Part shown: positions 25,815 to 34,412 of the stretch, in pieces | How the letters are laid out: each line of letters starts with the position of its first letter | Position numbering within the stretch: the stretch's first letter is position 1 | Assembly: GCF_000968685.2 (NCBI RefSeq) | Contig: NZ_LAKD02000119.1 | Span: 62,001-126,000, forward strand | DNA length: 64,000 bases | Origin: Streptomyces antioxidans | GTDB taxonomy: Bacteria > Actinomycetota > Actinomycetes > Streptomycetales > Streptomycetaceae | Direction: 5' to 3' | Notes under the pieces: generated by a model | The model's database searches: none | Told to the model about the DNA's origin: nothing | What the model saw: the letters and a program-made list of their open reading frames with translations, nothing else | Made by a program: the position numbers and the translations under genes

Positions 25815-26414
25815 TCATCCGCGCAGCGCGGCGAGGACGTCCTCCGTGCCGATCTCCCCGGACAGGGTGGTGCCGTCGGCGAAGCGGAGAACGGGCGGCG
25901 CCGGCAGCCCGAGCGCGCGGACGCGGGCGAGCTCGGCGCGCAGTTCGTCCGCACCGCCGCCGGTGTCCGTGACGCCCGTCTCGGCGGCGAGCCGGGCGAG
26001 GGTGCCGGGGTCCGCGATGTTCAACCCGTCGGCGAAGTACGCGCGGAAGAGCCGTTCGGCCATCCGCTCCCCGGTGCCCTGCGCGGCGGCCCGGGCTACC
26101 AGTCGGTGGGCGTCGAAGGTGTTGGTGAACACCGCGCGGCGGAAGTCGAGCGCGAGGGCGTCGGCGGCGCCGAAGGAGGTGTCGGCGGCGAGCTCCGCGG
26201 CGACGGCGGCACCGCGCTCCCGCGCCCACACCTCGACCAGCGGCTCCCCGGCGGGCGATGCATCGGGCCGGAGCTGGAAGGGGCGGAAGACCGTCTCGGC
26301 GGCGCCGCCCTGGTCGCGGTACTGGCGGAGGGCCCGGGCGTAGCGGGTGAAGCCGATGTAGCAGTGGACGCAGGCGAAGTCGAGGACGACCTCGACGCGG
26401 TGGGGGCTGGTCAT
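25815..26414 (-). CDS. DsbA-family oxidoreductase (FrnE-like)
   Basis: 199-aa thioredoxin-fold protein with an N-terminal CxxC active site (DFACVHCYIGFTRY), a helical insertion domain, and the cis-Pro strand region GLPAPPVLRF. It lacks a signal peptide, matching the cytoplasmic FrnE/2-hydroxychromene-isomerase-like branch. AAGGAG precedes ATG 26414. It is probably co-transcribed behind the SDR gene (37-bp gap). Confidence 0.92.
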   Translation of the reverse strand: MTSPHRVEVVLDFACVHCYIGFTRYARALRQYRDQGGAAETVFRPFQLRPDASPAGEPLVEVWARERGAAVAAELAADTSFGAADALALDFRRAVFTNTFDAHRLVARAAAQGTGERMAERLFRAYFADGLNIADPGTLARLAAETGVTDTGGGADELRAELARVRALGLPAPPVLRFADGTTLSGEIGTEDVLAALRG

Positions 26415-26451
26415 GTCGGTTCTCCTTGAGTTTCGCGGGGAAGGGTGCCGG

Positions 26452-27159
26452 TCACCACGGGAGCGGGCCGCCCGCCGCGACATAGCCGCCGGTCGGCCCG
26501 TCGGGGCCGACCAGGGCCATCCGGACAATGATGTCGGCGCCCTCCTGGACGGTCTGGGCACCGGTGTGGCCATTGAGGTCGGTGGCGGTGTGGCCGGGGT
26601 CGACGGCGTTGACGCGCATCGTCGGGAAGGCGCGTGCGTAGAGCGCCGTGACCATGTTCAGCGCGGCCTTGGAGGAGTTGTACGGCAGCGCGGACACCCA
26701 GAGCGGCACCAGGCAGGCGTGGGCTTCCGGATCCGAGGCGATGGCGAGCGACCCGAGCCCGCTGCTGACGTTCACCACGACCGGCGTCGCGCTCTTCTCC
26801 AGCAGCGGGAGGAATGCCTGTGTGACCCGCACGGCGCCGAACACGTTGGTGTCGTACGCCGCGAGCATGTCCGCCGCGGTGATCTCGGCCGCTGGCCGCA
26901 CCGAGCCGACGATCCCGGCGTTGTTGACCAGGACGTCGAGGTGCCCGTCCCGCTCGTGCACCAACGTCGCGGCGGCCTGTACGGAGGCGTCGTCGGTGAT
27001 GTCGATGAGCAGCGGACGGGCGCCGACCCGTCGGGCGGCCTCCTTGCCGCGGCGGGCGTCACGGGCGCCCAGATACACGGTGTGCCCGGCCGCGACGAGG
27101 CGGCGGGCGGTCTCCAGGCCGAGGCCCTTGTTGGCCCCGGTGATGAGCGTCGTCGTCAT
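26452..27159 (-). CDS. Short-chain dehydrogenase/reductase
   Basis: 235-aa SDR: cofactor motif TGANKGLGLETARRL, LVNNAGI, catalytic serine in NVSSGLGSL, and YNSSKAALNMV with Tyr and Lys. The RD pair after beta 2 (GARDARRG) favours NADP. It is divergent from the MmyB-type regulator, an arrangement in which the regulator usually controls the SDR gene. Confidence 0.94.
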   Translation of the reverse strand: MTTTLITGANKGLGLETARRLVAAGHTVYLGARDARRGKEAARRVGARPLLIDITDDASVQAAATLVHERDGHLDVLVNNAGIVGSVRPAAEITAADMLAAYDTNVFGAVRVTQAFLPLLEKSATPVVVNVSSGLGSLAIASDPEAHACLVPLWVSALPYNSSKAALNMVTALYARAFPTMRVNAVDPGHTATDLNGHTGAQTVQEGADIIVRMALVGPDGPTGGYVAAGGPLPW

Positions 27160-27209
27160 GCCGAACAGCCTCGCCCCTCGGCGGTCATCCGGGCAGATCA
27201 CTGTTCTTC

Positions 27210-27228
27210 CTGGTAACGCCAGTACCAG
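27210..27228. promoter_or_regulatory. Inverted repeat in the SDR/MmyB divergent region
   Basis: CTGGTA-ACGCCAG-TACCAG: perfect 6-bp arms with a 7-bp spacer, about 50 bp from each start codon. Candidate operator for the divergently encoded helix-turn-helix regulator. Confidence 0.45.
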
Positions 27229-27251
27229 CCCGGACTGTCCCGCCGCGCCGA

Positions 27252-27300
27252 TACTGGACCTCATGAGCAGCGGCGGTACTGGACCCATGAGCAGCGGCGG
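27252..27300 (+). repeat. Tandem 25/24-bp duplication covering the regulator start codon
   Basis: TACTGGACC(T)CATGAGCAGC followed by GGCGG occurs twice in tandem (27252-27276 and 27277-27300), giving two in-frame ATGs (27263 and 27287), each with the same upstream TACTGGACC. The duplication may have copied both a -10-like element and the start. Confidence 0.75.
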
Positions 27301-28162
27301 CGGACACCCGCGGCGGCGTGACAGCGACCTGGGAGAGGCGCTGCGCCGCTGGCGCGACCGCGTGCCCCCGGCCGACGTCGGGCTGCCCACCGGGCGGAAC
27401 CGCCGCACACCCGGGCTGCGGCGTGCGGAGTTGGCCCTGCTGGCGGGCATCTCGGCCGAATACGTCGTCCGCCTGGAGCAGGGCCGGGCGACCTCCCCGT
27501 CCGCCCAGGTGCTCGGGGCGCTGGCGCGGGCACTCCGGCTCTCGGAGGCCGAGCGTCGGCACCTGTTCGCCCTCGCCGGGCAGCCCGAGCCACCGGAGGG
27601 CAGGCTGTGGGCCCGGCTCACCCCAGGTGTGCAGCGGCTGGTCGACCAGTTGCCGGGCACCCCCGTCGGCGTGTACGACGCGGCCTGGACACTACTGGCC
27701 TGGAACCGCCTCCACGCCGCCCTGCTCGGCGACCCGTCCCCGCTCGCCCACCGGAAGCGCAACCTCGTGTGGCAGCACTTCACCGGACCGCCCGGCCGGG
27801 TGCGGCACACCGCGGGGCAGCAGGCCAGCTTCGAGACCGCGGTGGTCTCCGACCTGCGCACCATCCGCGCCCGCTACCCCAAGGACCCGGCCCTGCGCAG
27901 TCTCATCGCGGACCTGCGCGCCGCCAGCGCCCGCTTCGCCACCCTGTGGGACGGCCATGAGGTCGGCGAGCACACCCTGCACACCAAGACGGTCCACCAC
28001 CCCGACGTCGGACCGCTCGACCTGGACTGCGACATCCTCACCGAACCCGGCGGCGACCTGCGCATCGTCATCCTCACCGCACCGCCGGGCAGCGACGCCG
28101 CCAGCAGACTGCAACTGCTCGACGTCATCGGCATCCAGCCGTCACCGACCCTCAGAAGGTGA
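27263..28162 (+). CDS. Helix-turn-helix regulator with MmyB-type ligand-binding domain
   Basis: 299 aa (291 if ATG 27287 is used). The N-terminal HTH_31/XRE domain reads RTPGLRRAELALLAGISAEY and VVRLEQGRATSPS. The C-terminal MmyB-like PAS-type domain includes TPVGVYDAAWTLLAWNRLHA, NLVWQHFTGPPGRV, DLRAASARFATLWDGHEV and HHPDVGPLDLDCDIL. It is divergent from the SDR gene, its likely target. The start is duplicated (see repeat). No Shine-Dalgarno is evident, suggesting a leaderless transcript. Confidence 0.93.
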   Translation: MSSGGTGPMSSGGGHPRRRDSDLGEALRRWRDRVPPADVGLPTGRNRRTPGLRRAELALLAGISAEYVVRLEQGRATSPSAQVLGALARALRLSEAERRHLFALAGQPEPPEGRLWARLTPGVQRLVDQLPGTPVGVYDAAWTLLAWNRLHAALLGDPSPLAHRKRNLVWQHFTGPPGRVRHTAGQQASFETAVVSDLRTIRARYPKDPALRSLIADLRAASARFATLWDGHEVGEHTLHTKTVHHPDVGPLDLDCDILTEPGGDLRIVILTAPPGSDAASRLQLLDVIGIQPSPTLRR

Positions 28163-28186
28163 CGGCGGCGTTCACACTCGACCGCT

Positions 28187-29011
28187 TCAGCCGCCCTCGT
28201 CGGCCGGGGGCCGGTCGTCGATAACGATGCGGGTCACCCCAGGCTGGCGCCGCTCGCTGCCGCCCTGACCCCGCTCGGTGCTGCCGTCGGTTTCGACTTC
28301 ACGGAGGGCGTCGCCGACGCGCCCGTAGACCTTGGCCGCGAGGCGCCGGGTGCCTGATGGGACGTCGGAGTCGCGCTGGGTGTGCCAGAGGGCGTCGAGG
28401 ACGGCGATCAGGGTGCGGCCGGACAGGTCCGCGTCGATGAGGCAGTCTTCTTCCCGGACGGCCGCGGGTAGCCGGAAGTGTTCACCGCGGCTGGATTGGG
28501 CGACGAGGAAGTCCCAGGTGTCGCGGTGGCAGGAGATCTCGGCGTAGGCGACACCGGCCGCGCGGTCGAGGAGCTCTTCGAAGTCGCCCGTGCTGGCTTG
28601 CTCGGGGATGGCTGGTTCTTGCTGCTGCTGGGCCTGGACGGCTTCGGCGGTGACCCGGGCTTCCGAGGTGTCTGCCCGCCACGATTCGACGGTGGCCCGT
28701 AGTCCGGCGATCTCGCGGTGGATCCGGTCACCGTCGCAGCTTTCCGAAGCTGGGTGGCTAGCTTCGACGCTAGCGCGGAGTCGTTCGATGTCAGTGCGGA
28801 GTGTTTGGATCTCGGTGTGGAGGCTGTCGACTCGGCGGCTGATGACACCCGCGGATTCGCTGGTCCGCTGGGCAGCGCCACCGATCTGGTCGATGCTGGT
28901 CTTGATACTGTCGAGCCCTTGCTCGATCGCTGTTGTGAGGGCGTTCTGTAACCCCTGAATCTTTTCCGTCAGTCCCCCGACAGCTCGGACCACAGCACTG
29001 CTTCCGAACAT
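28187..29011 (-). CDS. Hypothetical protein with N-terminal coiled coil
   Basis: 274 aa, family not recognised. Residues 1-25 (SSAVVRAVGGLTEKIQGLQN) are mildly hydrophobic. Residues 25-125 form heptad-rich coiled coil (LDSIKTSIDQIGGAAQRTSE, VDSLHTEIQTLRTDIERLRA). After a Gln-rich linker (AVQAQQQQEPAIPEQ) comes a compact domain (FEELLDRAAGVAYAEISCHR, DTWDFLVAQSSRGEHFRLP, LIDADLSGRTLIAVLDALWH) with conserved-looking Trp, Cys and His. The tail is charged and disordered. Codon usage is slightly less GC-rich than in the neighbours. It stands alone upstream of purB on the opposite strand. Confidence 0.7.
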   Translation of the reverse strand: MFGSSAVVRAVGGLTEKIQGLQNALTTAIEQGLDSIKTSIDQIGGAAQRTSESAGVISRRVDSLHTEIQTLRTDIERLRASVEASHPASESCDGDRIHREIAGLRATVESWRADTSEARVTAEAVQAQQQQEPAIPEQASTGDFEELLDRAAGVAYAEISCHRDTWDFLVAQSSRGEHFRLPAAVREEDCLIDADLSGRTLIAVLDALWHTQRDSDVPSGTRRLAAKVYGRVGDALREVETDGSTERGQGGSERRQPGVTRIVIDDRPPADEGG

Positions 29012-29295
29012 GTATTCCCCCCTTGCCAGTCACGGTATTCGCCGGTGAAAGGCTCCCCGCGAGGGCTGGGTATGACGCGGCAGGATCCGGCCGACATGGG
29101 CTGCTCGAGCACGCCTCCGCTCGTCACCTATCCGGGCTGACCCCAGCGCAGCGCCCGGGGACACTTGCTTCGCCGCGCGGCTGCGACCTTTGGCAGTCTC
29201 AGACTGCTCGCGCCGTACGCACCCACGAGCCTTCGACCTGGACTTTCTTGGTCTCCATGGGCGTGAACGACCGCCATGGACGATAGGTAGACTCT

Positions 29296-30735
29296 GTGCA
29301 CGTGACTGGTAAGCCGCGCATTCCGAACGTCCTGGCCAACCGCTACGCCTCCACGGAGCTGGCCGTCCTGTGGTCCCCCGAGTACAAGGTGACGCTGGAG
29401 CGGCGGCTGTGGCTCGCGGTGCTCCGTGCCCAGAAGGACCTCGGAATCGAGGTGCCGGACGCCGCCCTCGCCGACTACGAGCGGGTCCTGGAGACCGTCG
29501 ACCTGGCCTCGATCGCCGAGCGCGAGAAGGTCACCCGCCACGATGTGAAGGCCCGCATCGAGGAGTTCAACGCCCTCGCCGGTCATGAGCACGTCCACAA
29601 GGGCATGACCTCCCGCGATCTCACCGAGAACGTGGAGCAGCTTCAGATCCGGCTCTCCCTGGAGCTGGTGCGGGACCGCACGGTCGCGGTGCTGGCCCGG
29701 CTCGGCAGGCTGGCCGCCGACCACGCCGAGCTGGTGATGGCCGGGCGGTCGCACAATGTCGCGGCGCAGGCCACCACGCTCGGCAAGCGGTTCGCCAGCG
29801 CGGCGGACGAGCTGCTGGTGGCGTACGAGCGGCTGGAGAACCTGCTGGGCCGCTATCCGCTGCGGGGCATCAAGGGCCCGGTCGGCACCGCTCAGGACAT
29901 GCTGGACCTGCTCGGCGGCGACGCCGCGAAGCTGGCCGAGCTGGAGCGGCGGATCGCCACCCACCTCGGCTTCGGGCAGGCGTTCACCTCCGTCGGCCAG
30001 GTCTATCCGCGCTCACTGGACTACGACGTCGTCACGGCGCTGGTGCAGCTGGCCGCGGCCCCGTCCTCACTGGCCAAGACGATCCGGCTGATGGCCGGGC
30101 ACGAGCTGGTGACCGAGGGCTTCAAGCCCGGCCAGGTCGGCTCGTCCGCGATGCCGCACAAGATGAACACCCGCTCCTGCGAGCGCGTGAACGGCCTCGC
30201 GGTGATCCTGCGCGGCTACGCCTCGATGACCGGGGAGCTGGCGGGCGACCAGTGGAACGAGGGCGATGTGTCCTGCTCGGTGGTGCGCCGGGTGGCACTG
30301 CCGGACGCGTTCTTCGCCTTCGACGGCCTGCTGGAGACCTTCCTGACCGTGCTCGACGAGTTCGGCGCCTTCCCCGCCGTCATCGCCCGTGAGCTGGACC
30401 GCTACCTTCCCTTCCTCGCCACCACGAAGGTGCTGATGGGGGCCGTACGGGCAGGAGTGGGCCGTGAGGTCGCCCATGAGGCGATCAAGGAGCACGCGGT
30501 GGCCGCGGCGCTGGCGATGCGCGAGCGCGGCGCCGAGCGCAATGAGCTGCTGGACTCGCTCGGCACCGATGAGCGGATCCCGCTGGACCGGGCCGCGCTG
30601 GGCGCGCTGATGGACGACAAGCTCTCCTTCACGGGCGCCGCCGCGGACCAGGTGGGCGCGGTGGTGGCCCGCATCGAGGAGATCGTCAAGGAGCGCCCGG
30701 AGGCCGCCGCGTACGCCCCCGGCTCGATCCTCTGA
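29296..30735 (+). CDS. purB: Adenylosuccinate lyase
   Basis: Purine biosynthesis enzyme cleaving SAICAR and adenylosuccinate. The superfamily signature is GSSAMPHKMNTR; other motifs are HDVKARIEEFN, GMTSRDLTENVEQLQ and the mobile-loop GNVS-like region (WNEGDVSCSVVRR). 479 aa, full length. GTG codons at 29296 and 29302 are both possible starts. A TAGACT hexamer at 29288-29293 would place transcription initiation near 29300, favouring a leaderless message from 29302. mug follows 4 bp after the stop. Confidence 0.97.
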   Translation: MHVTGKPRIPNVLANRYASTELAVLWSPEYKVTLERRLWLAVLRAQKDLGIEVPDAALADYERVLETVDLASIAEREKVTRHDVKARIEEFNALAGHEHVHKGMTSRDLTENVEQLQIRLSLELVRDRTVAVLARLGRLAADHAELVMAGRSHNVAAQATTLGKRFASAADELLVAYERLENLLGRYPLRGIKGPVGTAQDMLDLLGGDAAKLAELERRIATHLGFGQAFTSVGQVYPRSLDYDVVTALVQLAAAPSSLAKTIRLMAGHELVTEGFKPGQVGSSAMPHKMNTRSCERVNGLAVILRGYASMTGELAGDQWNEGDVSCSVVRRVALPDAFFAFDGLLETFLTVLDEFGAFPAVIARELDRYLPFLATTKVLMGAVRAGVGREVAHEAIKEHAVAAALAMRERGAERNELLDSLGTDERIPLDRAALGALMDDKLSFTGAAADQVGAVVARIEEIVKERPEAAAYAPGSIL

Positions 30736-30739
30736 CGCG

Positions 30740-31333
30740 ATGACATCCGCGAAGACCCCCGCGATGACCCCCGCCGAACTGGAGGCCGTCCGCGACCGCC
30801 TCGTCCCCGATGTGGTCGCGGACGGTCTGCGCGTCCTCTTCTGCGGTATCAACCCCGGGCTGATGACGGCCGCCACCGGCCACCACTTCGCCCGCCCCGG
30901 CAACCGCTTCTGGCCCGCCCTCCACGCCTCGGGCTTCACCCCGCGGCAGTTGCACCCGTCCGAGCAGTCGGAGCTGGTGCGCCACGGCCTGGGCATCACC
31001 AATGTGGTGGCACGCGCCAGCGCCCGGGCCGATGAGCTGAGCGACGAGGAGTACCGGGAAGGCGGCCGGATCCTGGAGGAGAAGGTGCTCCGGCTGCGGC
31101 CACGCTGGCTGGCGGTGGCGGGGGTCACCGCCTACCGGGTCGCCTTCGGCGACAAGAAGGCGAAGATCGGCCCGCAGACGAGGACCATAGGCGACACCCG
31201 GATCTGGGCCCTGCCGAACCCGAGCGGCCTCAATGCGCTGTGGACTACACCCAAACTGACGGATGTGTTTCGTGCGTTTCGGCTGGTCACAGGGCTACCC
31301 GACGCGTCGTGTGCGGGTGGCCCCGAGGACTAG
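30740..31333 (+). CDS. mug: Mismatch-specific G/U(T) DNA glycosylase Mug with an element-supplied C-terminus
   Basis: Base-excision repair enzyme removing U or T opposite G. Motifs: FCGINPGLMTAATGHHFA (catalytic Asn in GINPGL), RPGNRFWPALHASGF, GITNVVARASARADEL and ALPNPSGLNA. The last 33 residues after GLNA (LWTTPKLTDVFRAFRLVTG...) are encoded by less GC-rich DNA. The expected native end, GLNAHWTLPAMAEEYGRLR, lies 6.9 kb away at 38,132-38,219. The substitute tail keeps the W-T-P pattern and an F-R helix, so activity may be preserved. Native length would be about 189 aa, now 197. It is transcribed with purB. Confidence 0.92.
   Translation: MTSAKTPAMTPAELEAVRDRLVPDVVADGLRVLFCGINPGLMTAATGHHFARPGNRFWPALHASGFTPRQLHPSEQSELVRHGLGITNVVARASARADELSDEEYREGGRILEEKVLRLRPRWLAVAGVTAYRVAFGDKKAKIGPQTRTIGDTRIWALPNPSGLNALWTTPKLTDVFRAFRLVTGLPDASCAGGPED
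31222..31233 (+). repeat. Left attachment-site core (attL) in mug
   Basis: GAGCGGCCTCAA is identical to 38132-38143. Matches continue beyond it with interruptions (T/C, GCGC, TG/AC, TGGAC). Left of the core the sequence is chromosomal mug; right of it is element DNA. The crossover is inferred to lie within these 12 bp. Confidence 0.82.
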
Positions 31334-31334
31334 T

Positions 31335-31365
31335 GTAGCCGTCTAGTGCCCCCAGGGACGGCTAC
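31335..31365. terminator. Hairpin between mug and the cyclo-ligase-like gene
   Basis: GTAGCCGTC and GACGGCTAC pair around a 13-nt loop, directly after the mug stop and 2 bp before the convergent gene's stop. It lies just inside the element, so it would end transcripts from both sides. Confidence 0.6.
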
Positions 31366-31367
31366 GG

Positions 31368-32087
31368 CTACCCCTGCCTGGCCCGTGCTGCCAGCGCCGG
31401 AATCGCCGCGATCTTCTCCGGGCTAAGGTCAGCCCAAACAAGGCCGCTGGGTCGTCGTCGGTTGGCACATGGGATCACCTCGTCGGGGGTGACGATGTAG
31501 TCCACGCTGAAATCGTGCTCCGTCTCCGGGATGTCATCCTCGACCACTTGGAGCGCATGAACCGGTGCAACGATCACCGTCTGATCTGTGACGAGACCTG
31601 CCTCGATCAAGAGCGCAACCTCAAGGTCGGAGTACCCGGCCCCCTTGCCGATGCGTGCCCCCGACCGGTTCACGGCGACACTGCCGCACACCACGACGTC
31701 GATAGGTTCCATCGACTCTGGCGCAAGCCGGCGGGCGACCTGAGCCGCGCCCTTCTTCTCGGCAGCCTCCTCGGGCGGAAGTCCGAGGTTCTTCGGGTCG
31801 AGCAGGTAGAAGGGTTCGAGCGAGGCCATACGCGGGACGGCCATGTAGACGCGCTTGCCGTCCTGGAGAGCACGAACTCGGACGGGGTACTGCGCCCAGT
31901 CAGGGTTTGCCTTCACGGTGGAGGCACGCTGCCAGAAGTCTTGATCGGCCAGTTGCACAGCAGTGGCGTCAGCACCGTAGAAGCCAGGGATCTTGCCGGA
32001 CGAGTCAGCCGGTGCGCCGCCGCCGTCGATGAGACGACGCCACACCTTCTCGCGTAGCTCCTGCTTGGCCTGGTCGATGTTCGTCAC
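31368..32087 (-). CDS. 5-formyltetrahydrofolate cyclo-ligase family protein
   Basis: 239 aa. The family signature appears as GARIGKGAGYSDLEVALL, together with KANPDWAQYPVRVRAL and VDYIVTPDEVIP. Members convert 5-formyl-THF to 5,10-methenyl-THF; this divergent branch is larger than the housekeeping enzyme and its activity is unproven. Lower GC than chromosomal neighbours and position just inside attL mark it as element cargo. It lies 18 bp downstream of the truncated regulator on the same strand, so the two probably formed one operon. Confidence 0.82.
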   Translation of the reverse strand: MTNIDQAKQELREKVWRRLIDGGGAPADSSGKIPGFYGADATAVQLADQDFWQRASTVKANPDWAQYPVRVRALQDGKRVYMAVPRMASLEPFYLLDPKNLGLPPEEAAEKKGAAQVARRLAPESMEPIDVVVCGSVAVNRSGARIGKGAGYSDLEVALLIEAGLVTDQTVIVAPVHALQVVEDDIPETEHDFSVDYIVTPDEVIPCANRRRPSGLVWADLSPEKIAAIPALAARARQG

Positions 32088-32105
32088 GCCCCACCCGTAC
32101 CCGTT

Positions 32106-33045
32106 CTAGATCGCTGCCATCAGGGCAAGCAACCGATCGTTGATCTCCTGCGCCCATGGTTCCTGTCGCCACTGCCGCAGCTCACGCCCAGCAGAGAACG
32201 CCAGGTTAAGACCACCGCCACCGCGCGTCAGCTCCACGGCATCAATCGTTCGATGCATTGCCGATGCCGCCTCATCCAGCTTGCCTTGCCGGATGAGCGC
32301 CAAGGTCAGGTTGCCTAGCGCGATGGCCTGAGATTTCTTCTTGGCGGCGAGTGCCCGCGTTGTCATACGGAGGATGGGTTCGGCTCGTTCAGGCAGGCCG
32401 AGGAACAGGTAACACGAGCCAGCCAGCCGATTGAACTCGTTGACGGAGTAGTAGGACGCGGCCACGTCGTCCGCGTGAACGCGGTCGAACTGGTCTTCCG
32501 CCTTTCTCAGCGCAGCTTCGCATTCGTTGGTCGCACCGGTCATGGCGTGCCCCTCGGCGACATGCAGAAGCGACAGACCAGTCAGTGAGGGGCTGACCAG
32601 CTTGGCGGCTTCGGCGGCCTGCTCGGCGAGCGTCACACCCCGGCCAGGGTTCTTCTCGCCGTAGAGCGCCACGTAAGCAATCCGTAGCGTGGCGTACGAC
32701 TCCGTCGATGGATCGCGGGCGTGCCGCGCAGCGTTGACCGCTTCCTCGAAGTACCCGAGCGGCGCGTGGTGGTCGCGTCGTTGACTGACGTCCCATACCA
32801 GTTGCCCCATGAACGTCGCTGAGTCGGCCTCCACCTCGTACAGCGCTCGGCGCACGCGAGGACTCGCAGCGTTCTCCCGAAGGAACTTCACCTGGCCGTG
32901 CAGTTGTCCGGCCGTACCAAGCAGCCCGGTCGACGCCTCCAGGTCGTAGGACTCATCCAGCTGACGCAGCCGCTCGTGAAGGTAGGCCACCACCATCAGG
33001 TCAGCCGATGCCGGATTCTCCAGGGCATAGGACATCCGCTCACTA
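32106..33045 (-). pseudogene. C-terminal part of an XRE/TPR-type regulator, truncated by IS insertion
   Basis: The frame runs out of the IS at residue L-S-E-R-M-S-Y-A and continues for about 310 residues to the stop at 32106. Repeated helical pairs typical of TPR-like regulators are visible: LHERLRQLDESYDLEASTGL, YFEEAVNAARHARDPSTESY, VTLAEQAAEAAKLV, RAEPILRMTTRALAAKK and GKLDEAASAMHRTIDAVEL. The N-terminal helix-turn-helix expected in the Streptomyces family, roughly 100 residues, is absent. The IS supplies only read-through sequence upstream. The gene is therefore probably non-functional, and it lies before the cyclo-ligase gene. Confidence 0.8.
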
Positions 33046-33915
33046 AGGGCTGTCCCGTAAATGACCTTTGATGTGCAGGATGACCTGCTGGTTCCCTGCG
33101 TCACCCGGCGAGGACGAGGTTGTGCAGGCGGGCGATGCCGAGCATGGCGTGGTGAACGCCGTCGCCTTTCAGCCGGCAGTCGCGAAGGATTTTCCAGCTC
33201 TTCATGCGGGCGAAGACGTGCTCCACGCGGGCGCGGACTTTGCGGTGGGAGGCGTTGTGCTTCTCCTTCCAGTCCGGGAGTTCTGTCCGGCCTTTCTCCC
33301 GGCGGTGCGGGATGACCAGGCCGGTGCCGCGGTAGCCGCCGTCTGCGATGACCGTGGTATTGCCGGCGGCGTCTTTCGCGCCGGACAGCTCCCATGCCTT
33401 GCAGTCGTTGCGGTTGCCCGCGACTGGTCGGCCGACCGCGACGACGAGCCGGGTGTCGGCGTCGATGACGACCTGGTGGTTGGTGGAGTACTGGTAGTTC
33501 TTGGACTGCTCGGCGATGGTGTGGTCGCGGGTGGGGACCAGGGTTCCGTCGACGATCAGCACGGTGTCCTTGCGGTACCGCTTGCGCTGCTGGAGCGCGA
33601 GCGCGGGCCCGAGGTGGTCGATGATGCGGTCGGCGGCCGACTTCGATACCCCGAACAACGGCGCCAGTTGGCGCAGGGTCAGGTTTGTGCGCCAGTACGC
33701 GGCGACCAGGAGCATGCGGTCCTCCAGCGGCAGGCTCCAGGGGCGGCCTTTGCGTACCGGGTCCGCTCCCTCACTCCGGAGCGCGGTGATCAGCTTGCTG
33801 AACTGGCGCGGGCTCAGCCCGGTGAACGGGGCTATCCAGGAGGGCTCAGACGCCGTGATTACACCAGACACGGCAAGATCATCTCACCCGTGACCAGCAG
33901 TTACGGGACAGCCCT
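33046..33915 (-). mobile_element. IS5-family insertion sequence, 870 bp
   Basis: Terminal inverted repeats AGGGCTGTCCCGTAA and TTACGGGACAGCCCT (15 bp, perfect). Flanks are CAC-TA and TA-GTG, so the target duplication can be TA and the empty site would read CACTAGTG, a CTAG-containing palindrome. One transposase gene fills the element. Both neighbouring genes are truncated exactly at its ends. Confidence 0.92.
33101..33871 (-). CDS. IS5-family transposase (DDE_Tnp_4 type)
   Basis: 256 aa from GTG 33871. An N-terminal helix-turn-helix region (PRQFSKLITALRSEG; LRQLAPLFGVSKSAADRIID) precedes a DDE nuclease: Asp in LIVDGTLVPTRD, Asp in VIADGGYRGTG and Glu in RARVEHVFARMKSWKIL. No frameshift, so it may be active. 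The family has one ORF per element, as here. Confidence 0.94.
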   Translation of the reverse strand: MSGVITASEPSWIAPFTGLSPRQFSKLITALRSEGADPVRKGRPWSLPLEDRMLLVAAYWRTNLTLRQLAPLFGVSKSAADRIIDHLGPALALQQRKRYRKDTVLIVDGTLVPTRDHTIAEQSKNYQYSTNHQVVIDADTRLVVAVGRPVAGNRNDCKAWELSGAKDAAGNTTVIADGGYRGTGLVIPHRREKGRTELPDWKEKHNASHRKVRARVEHVFARMKSWKILRDCRLKGDGVHHAMLGIARLHNLVLAG

Positions 33916-33917
33916 TA

Positions 33918-34412
33918 GTGCTGGCGAAGAAGTCGATCCTCGTTGAAGGCCCGTCGGACGAACTGGTCATTCAGCGCGCTCACATAGACATGCGTGGCGG
34001 CAAGCTGCCTGCCGAGAGCGGCATCGACGTCATCAACGTGCGGGGGCTCTCCTTCAAGCGCTTCCTCGACATCGCCATGCTGCTGCCACAGAACTTCGTC
34101 GCTGTCGTCACCGACAACGATGGCAAGGACGCCAGCGACGTGAAGCAGCGCTACGCGAGCTACACCACGGCCCCCAACATCTCCGTGCACGTCGGCGAGG
34201 ACAAGAACTTTAAGACCTTGGAGCCGCAGCTCTTCAAGGTGAACGGCCGGGCCACGCTGAACGCTGCCGTCGGGAAGCGCTTCACCACTGACGATGACCT
34301 GCTCGACCACATGAAGAAGCGCAAGACAGACTCGGCGCTCGCCATCTTCGAGAGCGACCAGACCATCACCATGCCGGAGTACCTCAAGGACGCGGTGGAT
34401 GCAGTCTCATAA
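33918..34412 (+). pseudogene. GajA-like OLD-family nuclease remnant (TOPRIM domain only)
   Basis: 164 codons open from a GTG that touches the IS end. It starts at the first TOPRIM motif, SILVEGPSDELVIQ (conserved Glu), and retains the DxD-type motif VVTDNDGKDASD and a basic tail. Full GajA proteins have an N-terminal ABC-type ATPase domain of about 300 residues, which is missing because sequence upstream of the IS belongs to an unrelated gene. It overlaps gajB by 14 bp, the gene order of Gabija systems. The fragment may be translated but should not form an intact sensor-nuclease. Confidence 0.82.

Noticed and set aside
33061..33395. N-terminal extension of the XRE/TPR-type protein into the IS
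   Set aside because: This open sequence is antisense-type read-through of the IS, not regulator sequence; no helix-turn-helix is present.
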